DNA of 10,765 nt from an uncultured Eubacteriales bacterium. Its GTDB lineage: Bacteria; Bacillota; Clostridia; Oscillospirales; CAG-272. The notes beneath the pieces are model-generated. The model had not been told where the DNA came from. It made no database searches and worked only from the letters and a program-made list of their open reading frames with translations. The stretch lies in the NCBI GenBank assembly GCA_900552255.1, contig URZF01000033.1, positions 1 through 10,765 on the forward strand, written 5' to 3'. Made by a program: the position numbers and the translations under genes. How positions within the stretch are numbered: the stretch's first letter is position 1; each line of letters begins with the position of its first letter. Below are positions 1 to 4,499 of this stretch, in pieces.

Positions 1-30
1 CAAATATAACGGAATCTCAAATAATTTCCA

Positions 31-52
31 CAACAGTTCAGTCGAACTGTTG
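31..52. other. Perfect 9-bp inverted repeat just upstream of the infC promoter
   Basis: CAACAGTTC (31-39) and GAACTGTTG (44-52) are perfect reverse complements around a 4-nt loop AGTC. The repeat ends three bases before the -35 box of the infC promoter. No T-run follows, so it is a poor intrinsic terminator. It could be an operator for the infC operon, the remains of a terminator of a gene to the left of the window, or a chance palindrome. The pairing is seen directly; the role is unknown. Confidence 0.5.
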
Positions 53-55
53 CAT

Positions 56-84
56 TTGACAGTCCCCTCACGGTGGACTACTAT
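56..84 (+). promoter_or_regulatory. Predicted sigma-A promoter of the infC-rpmI-rplT operon
   Basis: A perfect consensus -35 box TTGACA lies at 56-61. A 17-bp spacer leads to TACTAT at 79-84, which matches 4 of 6 bases of TATAAT including the important first, second and last positions. Transcription would start near position 91 and give an infC leader of about 90 nt. No L20-leader structure like the one known upstream of Bacillus infC was recognised in that leader by eye. Confidence 0.65.
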
Positions 85-133
85 ATTCTTATGAACACTT
101 TCTAAAAAATAGCCATAAAAGGAGAAATGCCCT

Positions 134-211
134 ATGATGATCCACAAGATTGAACCGCATAAATATGTTGGAGGTGCCGCATATCAGCAAAAAAGAACAT
201 TTGATCAATGA
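134..211 (+). CDS. Possible 25-codon upstream ORF overlapping the infC start
   Basis: This small reading frame starts at tandem ATG codons (134 and 137) preceded by an AAAGGAGA-like ribosome binding site at about 118-125, with about 8 nt spacing. It encodes a 25-residue peptide beginning MMIHKIEPHKY and ends at TGA 209-211, about 29 nt beyond the proposed infC AUC start and in another frame. Having its own well-placed ribosome binding site, it may be translated. It could act as a leader peptide that couples to or competes with infC initiation, or it could be fortuitous. No homology is recognised. An even shorter frame, ATG 127 to TGA 153, has its ribosome binding site too close to work well. 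Confidence 0.3.
   Translation: MMIHKIEPHKYVGGAAYQQKRTFDQ
170..176 (+). promoter_or_regulatory. Ribosome binding site that decides the infC start
   Basis: GGAGGTG is a near-perfect Shine-Dalgarno sequence. It lies 7 nt before the ATC codon at 183-185 in the infC frame. The alternative in-frame starts TTG 150 and ATG 165 lie upstream of this site and have no comparable purine-rich sequence before them. The site therefore points to ATC 183 as the start. Confidence 0.7.
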
Positions 212-698
212 GGAAATCACCGTGCCGGAGGTGAGACTTGTCGGCGAGGACGGAGAGCAGCTCGGGATCGTCTCCATCGACACCGCGCAGAATCTGTCCA
301 TTGACAAGGGACTTGATCTCGTCATGATCGCGCCGAAGGCGGCGCCGCCTGTGTGCCGGATCATGGATTACGGGAAATTCCGATTTGAGCAGGATAAGCG
401 TGAAAAGGAAGCGAAGAAGAAGCAGCAGACGGTCGAAATCAAGGAAATCCAGCTCTCCTGCAGCATCGGCGACCACGATTTCCAGACCAAGCTGAATCAT
501 GCTTTCCGCTTTCTCAAGGATGGCAACAAGGTCAAGGTCTGCGTGAGATTCAAGGGACGTGAAATGCGTCATACGGAAATCGGCATGGATGTTATCATGC
601 GGTTTGCCGAGGCCGCGTCGGAATGTGCGCAGATCGATAAAAAGCCTGTTTTGGAAGGCCGCAACCTCACGTTGTTCTTATCGCCCGTCAAGCAGTAA
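183..698 (+). CDS. infC: Translation initiation factor IF-3
   Basis: IF3 binds the 30S subunit, keeps it apart from 50S and checks start-codon and initiator-tRNA pairing. From ATC 183 the product is 171 residues, the usual IF3 length. It begins MSKKEHLINEEI (ATC read as Met), like Bacillus-type IF3. The N-domain (about 1-75) carries the IF3 signature PPVCRIMDYGKFRFEQ at about 55-70. A basic linker with EKEAKKKQQ follows, then the C-domain (about 86-171) with IKEIQLS and KVKVCVRFKGREMRH. The frame stays open upstream to TTG 150 (182 residues) and also contains ATG 165, but neither has a ribosome binding site. IF3 is known in several bacteria to start at AUU or AUC and so to autoregulate its own translation. 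First gene of the infC-rpmI-rplT operon. Identity is very sure; the exact start is strongly supported but inferred. Confidence 0.97.
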   Translation: MSKKEHLINEEITVPEVRLVGEDGEQLGIVSIDTAQNLSIDKGLDLVMIAPKAAPPVCRIMDYGKFRFEQDKREKEAKKKQQTVEIKEIQLSCSIGDHDFQTKLNHAFRFLKDGNKVKVCVRFKGREMRHTEIGMDVIMRFAEAASECAQIDKKPVLEGRNLTLFLSPVKQ

Positions 699-755
699 AG
701 CATGTATGAGACATTTTGCGGTCTCTGAAATAATTCGAAAGGATGAATACAGAAA

Positions 756-953
756 ATGGGAAAAATCAAGTCACATAAGGCTACAGCCAAAAGATTTTCG
801 GTTACGAAAAACGGAAAAGTAAAAATGAACAGCTCGAACCGCCGTCATAAGCTCGGAATCAAAACGCCGAAGCGCAAGAGACAGCTTCGCCGCAACGCAT
901 ATCTGAGCAAATCGTTCGAGTCTACCGTAAAGACTCTCATTCCCAACAAATAA
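756..953 (+). CDS. rpmI: 50S ribosomal protein L35
   Basis: The 65-residue, highly basic protein has the usual L35 length and sequence: N-terminal MGKIKSHKATAKRFSVTKNG, then SSNRRHKLGIKTPKRKRQLR, and a C-terminal LIPNK. L35 is a small component of the large ribosomal subunit that binds 23S rRNA. An AAAGGAT ribosome binding site lies at about 738-744. The gene begins 57 nt after infC and precedes rplT by 32 nt, the conserved infC-rpmI-rplT order. The infC-rpmI gap holds a weak stem (GAGAC 708-712 with GTCTC 721-725) that may be chance. No oddities are seen in the protein. Confidence 0.97.
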   Translation: MGKIKSHKATAKRFSVTKNGKVKMNSSNRRHKLGIKTPKRKRQLRRNAYLSKSFESTVKTLIPNK

Positions 954-985
954 TCACGGTAAACTGAGAGAGGAGAATAAAGAAG

Positions 986-1339
986 ATGGCAAGAGTAAAA
1001 GGCGCGATGATGACGCGCAAGAGAAGAAATAAAACCCTGAAGCTCGCAAAGGGCTACTGGGGTGCCAAGAGCAAGCATTTCAAGATGGCGAAGCAGGCCG
1101 TGATGAAGAGCGGCAACTACGCTTTCGCCGGACGCAAGATGAAAAAGAGAGATTTCCGTTCTCTTTGGATTACCAGAATTTCCGCGCAGGCAAAGGTCAA
1201 CGGCATCAATTATTCGAGATTTATGTGCGGGCTGAAGAAGGCCGGCATCACGCTCAATCGCAAGATGCTTGCGGAGCTTGCGGTAAACGACAAGGAAGCT
1301 TTTGCGTCTCTTTGCGAGACCGCAAAGGCAGCATTGTAA
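986..1339 (+). CDS. rplT: 50S ribosomal protein L20
   Basis: The 117-residue basic protein matches L20 throughout. [26 protein letters not shown] at the N-terminus is the extended rRNA-binding tail. The motif [17 protein letters not shown] (about 50-66) and [19 protein letters not shown] (about 71-89) lead into the globular domain. L20 binds 23S rRNA early in large-subunit assembly, and in Bacillus and E. coli it represses this operon by binding leader mRNA. I could not recognise the matching leader structure here. An AGAGGAG ribosome binding site lies at 969-975. It is the last gene of the operon and is followed by a strong terminator. Confidence 0.98.
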   Translation: MARVKGAMMTRKRRNKTLKLAKGYWGAKSKHFKMAKQAVMKSGNYAFAGRKMKKRDFRSLWITRISAQAKVNGINYSRFMCGLKKAGITLNRKMLAELAVNDKEAFASLCETAKAAL

Positions 1340-1349
1340 TAGGTATTTG

Positions 1350-1385
1350 AAAACCCAAAGCGAAACCCGCTTTGGGTTTTGTATT
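1350..1385 (+). terminator. Intrinsic terminator of the infC-rpmI-rplT operon
   Basis: AAAACCCAAAGCG (1350-1362) pairs with CGCTTTGGGTTTT (1368-1380) in a perfect 13-bp stem with a 5-nt loop. The 3' arm itself ends in TTTT and is followed by GTATT. It starts 10 nt after the rplT stop. The stem is symmetrical and A-rich on its left arm, so it could also act on the opposite strand. Confidence 0.9.
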
Positions 1386-1391
1386 AAAAAG

Positions 1392-1772
1392 TATGTGCTT
1401 TTCTCACTGAGGAGAAAAGCACCAAAAGACTCGCCGAGACTACCGTCTCGGACTCTCATCGTGCTACTGGGAAGCGCATACACACGGCTCCCGACAGTTG
1501 TTTGCTCTCGCTTCGCTCGGCAAGCCAACATTCGCCGTGCGAGAAGTCTGCACGGCTGGGAAGCCTGCGGACGCAGGCGCAAGGCGCGCGCCGTGTGAGC
1601 GCTTTCCGGCATGATGTCAACAACAACGGCGGCGATTGACGGATCACGCGAGCTCCGCGAGCGTGGATGCCGTCTTTCATAGCCGCCACCGAACCGCTGC
1701 CAGCTGCACGAACGGTCAAGCCGGAGGCTTGCAGTTCTTTTGATGCTTTTCTTTCTGTAATGAAAAGCATGC
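1392..1772. repeat. Structured intergenic repeat, copy 1 (about 380 bp)
   Basis: This is the first of two direct copies. Block A (1392-1540) matches 1799-1946 with about 5 substitutions and one 1-nt indel in 149 positions. Block B (1638-1704) matches 2012-2078 with 3 substitutions in 67. Between them lies a divergent middle of 97 nt (65 nt in copy 2). Block A opens with an 11-bp hairpin (GTGCTTTTCTC 1395-1405 with GAGAAAAGCAC 1412-1422), then a 7-bp hairpin CCGAGAC/GTCTCGG (1434-1451). The tail ends with ATGCTTTTC/GAAAAGCAT (1743-1770), echoing the start. Open frames here give Arg/Ser-rich products, and the single-base indel breaks any shared frame, so I read it as non-coding. It may be a MITE-like mobile repeat or a family of structured RNAs; nothing decides between these. 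Confidence 0.8.
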
Positions 1773-1798
1773 GTTCTCTCCTTTGAAAAGGAGAAAGA

Positions 1799-2178
1799 TA
1801 TGTGCTTTTCTCACTGAGAAGAAAAGCACCAAAAGACTCACCGAGACTCCGTCTCGGACTCTCATCGTGCTACTGAGAAGCGCATATACACGGCTCCCAA
1901 CAGTTGTTTGCTCTCGCTTCGCTCGGCAAGCCAACATTCGCCGTGCGGAGACTCTGTGCAGCTGGAAACTCCGCGCCATCCGGTGCGATGCTTGCGAAAG
2001 GGGCGGTGAATGACGGATCACGCGAGCCCCGCGAGCGTGGACGCCGTCTTTTATAGCCGCCACCGAACCGCTGCCAGCCGCATATACGGCAAAGCGGAAC
2101 GTTCGCGGTTTCTTTTCGTTCTTTTCCCCCTCGCACAAGAAAAGGACATGAAATGTTAATTTTCTTTGAAAAGCACAT
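1799..2178. repeat. Structured intergenic repeat, copy 2 (about 380 bp)
   Basis: This is a direct copy of 1392-1772, shifted by about 407 nt and separated from it by about 26 nt that include a small CTCCTTT/AAGGAG-type hairpin. Conserved blocks are 1799-1946 and 2012-2078. The outer ends form an 11-bp perfect inverted repeat, ATGTGCTTTTC (1800-1810) with GAAAAGCACAT (2168-2178), as expected of a small mobile element; copy 1 keeps only the inner 8 bp or so. The hairpin CCGAGAC/GTCTCGG recurs at 1841-1857 with a 3-nt instead of a 4-nt loop, so the stem is kept while the loop varies. A CTTTTC/GAAAAG stem (2121-2144) lies near the right end. No clear target-site duplication is seen. The copy ends just before the pgk promoter. 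Confidence 0.8.
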
Positions 2179-2185
2179 TTATAAG

Positions 2186-2220
2186 GGAATTATTTGCAAA
2201 ATAATATTGCAAATAATTCC
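2186..2220. promoter_or_regulatory. Perfect 14-bp palindrome, candidate pgk operator
   Basis: GGAATTATTTGCAA (2186-2199) and TTGCAAATAATTCC (2207-2220) are perfect reverse complements around 7 nt (AATAATA). The first six bases of the right arm, TTGCAA, are also the best -35 box of the pgk promoter. A protein bound here would block or reposition RNA polymerase, so a repressor operator is a reasonable inference. It does not match Rex, cre, Fur or ArgR consensus sites as I know them. An AT-rich hairpin terminator is unlikely because no T-run follows. Confidence 0.6.
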
Positions 2221-2235
2221 GGTTAATGATATACT
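2207..2235 (+). promoter_or_regulatory. Predicted sigma-A promoter of pgk-tpiA
   Basis: The -35 box TTGCAA (2207-2212, 4 of 6 consensus) is followed by a 17-bp spacer and the -10 box TATACT (2230-2235, 5 of 6 consensus). The start would be near 2242, inside a short palindrome TCTTATAAGA (2238-2247), giving a leader of about 30 nt. The -35 box lies in the right arm of the 14-bp inverted repeat. Confidence 0.7.
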
Positions 2236-2270
2236 AATCTTATAAGAATCTTAAAATAAGAGGTAAAAAT

Positions 2271-3566
2271 ATGAACTACAATAAGAAAACCATCGAGGAT
2301 ATCGATGTTGCCGGCAAAAAAGTTCTTGTCAGATGCGATTTCAACGTCCCGCTCAAGGACGGCGTTATCACAAGCGACAAACGGATTGTCGAGGCGCTTC
2401 CTACCATCAAATATCTGCTCGATAAGGGCTGCAAGGTCATCCTTTGCTCCCATATGGGCAAGCCGCATAACGTGCTGACCGAGGGCTTCGGACTCAACAA
2501 AAAGGAGAAAAAGAAGCTCGAAGAGCTTCCGGTGGAAAAACAGGCCGAGGCCAAGGCGGATCTGCTGAAAAAAGCGCTCGGAGACAAAGAAAAATTCTCT
2601 TTGAAGCCGGTTGCGGAGAGACTCAACGAATACCTCGGCGGCAAAGTGACGTTCGCTTCCGATATCGTCGGAGACGACGCAAAAGCGAAGATTGCCGCGC
2701 TGAAAGGCGGCGACGCCGTTCTGATCGAGAACGTGCGCTTTGACGCGAGAGAAGAGAAGAACGACGCGGAATTTTCAAAAGAGCTTGCCTCTCTTGCCGA
2801 GATTTATGTCAATGACGCATTTGGTTCCGCGCACCGCGCACATGCGTCCACAGCGGGCGTAGCCGCTTATCTGCCGGCTGTCTGCGGATATCTCATCCAG
2901 AAGGAAATCGGCGTGATGGGCGCGGCTTTGGAAAATCCGAAGCGTCCGTTTGTCGCGATTCTCGGCGGTGCGAAGGTTTCCGATAAGATCGGCGTCATCA
3001 ATAACCTGATGGAGAAGGTCGATACCCTCATCATCGGCGGCGGTATGGCGTATACGTTTTTCGCCGCGATGGGAAATTCCGTCGGGACATCTCTCTGTGA
3101 GACGGATAAAATCGAGGATGCAAAGGAAATGATGGTAAGGGCACGCGCCAAGGGTGTCAATTTCCTCATTCCGGTCGATAACGTAGTCGGACGCGAATAT
3201 GACGAAAACACCACGCATATGGTGATCTATTCCGACTCCATTCCGGACGGATGGATGGGACTTGACATCGGTCCTGTGACCCGTGAGCTGTTTTCTAAGA
3301 CCATCGAGGGCGCCGGCACCGTCGTTTGGAACGGACCGATGGGCGTTTCCGAATGGGCGAATTTCGCGGCGGGCACCGAATCCGTTGCGAAGGCTGTCGC
3401 CGATTCCGGCGCGATTTCCATTATCGGCGGCGGAGATTCTGCGGCTGCGGTGGAGAAGCTCGGCTTTGCCGACAAAATGACGCACATTTCGACAGGCGGC
3501 GGCGCATCGCTTGAATTCCTTGAGGGCAAGGAGCTTCCCGGAATCGCCTGCCTGCTCGACAAATGA
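2271..3566 (+). CDS. pgk: Phosphoglycerate kinase
   Basis: This cytosolic glycolytic enzyme transfers the acyl phosphate of 1,3-bisphosphoglycerate to ADP, making ATP and 3-phosphoglycerate. Landmarks are VRCDFNVP (20-27), with the substrate-binding Asp and Asn; SHMGKP (60-65); [13 protein letters not shown] (from 181); LGGAKVSDK (231-239) at the domain junction; WNGPMG (from 353); and the nucleotide-binding GGGDSAAA near 387, followed by [13 protein letters not shown]. The product is 431 residues, against roughly 390-400 in most bacteria. The excess is a Lys/Glu-rich insertion at about 67-106, after SHMGKP and before [10 protein letters not shown]. All catalytic motifs are intact, so the enzyme should be active. 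The AAGAGGT ribosome binding site at 2258-2264 supports this start. It is 22 nt upstream of tpiA and shares its promoter. Confidence 0.98.
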   Translation: MNYNKKTIEDIDVAGKKVLVRCDFNVPLKDGVITSDKRIVEALPTIKYLLDKGCKVILCSHMGKPHNVLTEGFGLNKKEKKKLEELPVEKQAEAKADLLKKALGDKEKFSLKPVAERLNEYLGGKVTFASDIVGDDAKAKIAALKGGDAVLIENVRFDAREEKNDAEFSKELASLAEIYVNDAFGSAHRAHASTAGVAAYLPAVCGYLIQKEIGVMGAALENPKRPFVAILGGAKVSDKIGVINNLMEKVDTLIIGGGMAYTFFAAMGNSVGTSLCETDKIEDAKEMMVRARAKGVNFLIPVDNVVGREYDENTTHMVIYSDSIPDGWMGLDIGPVTRELFSKTIEGAGTVVWNGPMGVSEWANFAAGTESVAKAVADSGAISIIGGGDSAAAVEKLGFADKMTHISTGGGASLEFLEGKELPGIACLLDK

Positions 3567-3588
3567 TCGGATGTAGGGGGAAGAGACG

Positions 3589-4356
3589 ATGGACAAAGCA
3601 AAACGGACTGCCGTCATCGCGGGAAACTGGAAGATGAATATGACCCCTGCCAAGACGACGGCATTTATAAAGGAGCTTGCTCCGAAGGTCGCAGGACTTG
3701 ACGGCTGCAAGATCGTGCTCTGCGTTCCGTATGTGGATATCGCGGCGGCTGTAGAAGCGGCCAAGGGCACGAATATCGAGATCGGCGCCGAAAACGTTCA
3801 TATGGAGCCGAAGGGCGCCTATACGGGCGAGATTTCCGGCGAGATGCTCGCCGAATGCGGCGTAAAATATGTCATTGTCGGTCACAGTGAGCGCCGTCAG
3901 TATTTTGGGGAAACCGATGTGACGGTGAACGGCAGGCTGAAAGCCGGTCTTGCGAACGGACTGCGCGTGATTCTTTGCGTCGGAGAGACGCTCACGGAGC
4001 GCGAGCAGGGCATCACGGCCGAGACGGTGTCAAGACAGACGAAGATCGCACTGCTCGGCGTGTCGGCGGAAGAGCTGAAAAACGTCATCATCGCGTATGA
4101 GCCTGTTTGGGCGATCGGCACCGGCAAAACGGCGACGGCAGCTCAGGCGGAAGAGGTCTGTGCGGCGATCCGCGGTGTGGTCGCATCGCTTTACGGTGCC
4201 GATGCGGCGGGGGCGACGACGATCCAGTATGGCGGCTCGATGAACGCGGGCAACGCCGCGGAGCTGCTCTCGATGGAGAACATCGACGGCGGGCTTATCG
4301 GCGGCGCGTCGCTCAAGTCCGATGATTTTACTGTAATTGTAAAAGCAGCACAGTGA
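3589..4356 (+). CDS. tpiA: Triosephosphate isomerase
   Basis: This TIM-barrel enzyme interconverts dihydroxyacetone phosphate and glyceraldehyde 3-phosphate in glycolysis. All catalytic parts are visible: AGNWKMN with Asn13 and Lys15, the electrophilic His99 in VGHSERR (97-103), and the base Glu171 in AYEPVWAIGTG, whose end opens the flexible lid loop. The phosphate-binding GGS lies at 215-217 and GGLIGGASLK is near the C-terminus. At 255 residues it has the normal bacterial length. A TAGGGGG ribosome binding site lies about 8 nt before the ATG. It follows pgk by 22 nt and is cotranscribed with it; the two enzymes act on either side of GAPDH, whose gene is not in this window. Two terminators follow. 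Confidence 0.98.
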   Translation: MDKAKRTAVIAGNWKMNMTPAKTTAFIKELAPKVAGLDGCKIVLCVPYVDIAAAVEAAKGTNIEIGAENVHMEPKGAYTGEISGEMLAECGVKYVIVGHSERRQYFGETDVTVNGRLKAGLANGLRVILCVGETLTEREQGITAETVSRQTKIALLGVSAEELKNVIIAYEPVWAIGTGKTATAAQAEEVCAAIRGVVASLYGADAAGATTIQYGGSMNAGNAAELLSMENIDGGLIGGASLKSDDFTVIVKAAQ

Positions 4357-4373
4357 CGAAAATGGAATATCAG

Positions 4374-4404
4374 AAAAAACCCCGTCTATCGACGGGGCTT
4401 TTTT
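4374..4404. terminator. Intrinsic terminator 1 after tpiA (likely bidirectional)
   Basis: CCCCGTC (4380-4386) pairs with GACGGGG (4391-4397) around a TATC loop. AAAAAA precedes the stem and C plus TTTTTT follows it, so a U-tract forms in transcripts of either strand. It lies just beyond the tpiA stop. Confidence 0.85.
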
Positions 4405-4425
4405 GGCGGCTGAAAAATTCGATGA

Positions 4426-4459
4426 AAAAACCACCGGCTGATAAAAGCCGGTGGTTTTT
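4426..4459. terminator. Intrinsic terminator 2 between convergent operons (bidirectional)
   Basis: CCACCGGCT (4431-4439) pairs with AGCCGGTGG (4446-4454) around GATAAA, and flanking AAAAA/TTTTT extends the stem to 14 bp. The T-run works for tpiA transcripts. The complementary A-run gives a U-tract to minus-strand transcripts leaving the DUF4340 gene, which ends 41 nt away. Confidence 0.88.
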
Positions 4460-4499
4460 GAAAAAGTCAATGACCGCTAAATTCTACAAGCTGTTTTTG

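Noticed and set aside
31..60. Intrinsic terminator at the left edge
   Set aside because: The stem is good but no U-tract follows on either strand, so it is listed only as an inverted repeat.
845..2178. Several open frames of 60-255 codons on both strands across the repeat region (e.g. 845-1612 minus, 1302-1598 plus, 1716-2138 minus, 1783-2013 plus)
   Set aside because: They overlap rplT and rpmI or the repeats and have no ribosome binding sites. Products are Arg/Ser-rich with no family resemblance. The two repeat copies differ by a single-base indel that breaks the frame while keeping a stem, which argues against coding.
1392..2178. CRISPR array or tRNA/rRNA gene in the repeat region
   Set aside because: The repeats are two long units rather than short evenly spaced ones, and no cloverleaf, TPsiC-like arm or rRNA signature is visible.
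2775..3770. 331-codon open frame on the minus strand opposite pgk and tpiA
   Set aside because: It is a shadow of two well-supported enzymes in GC-rich codon usage; it has no ribosome binding site or family motif.
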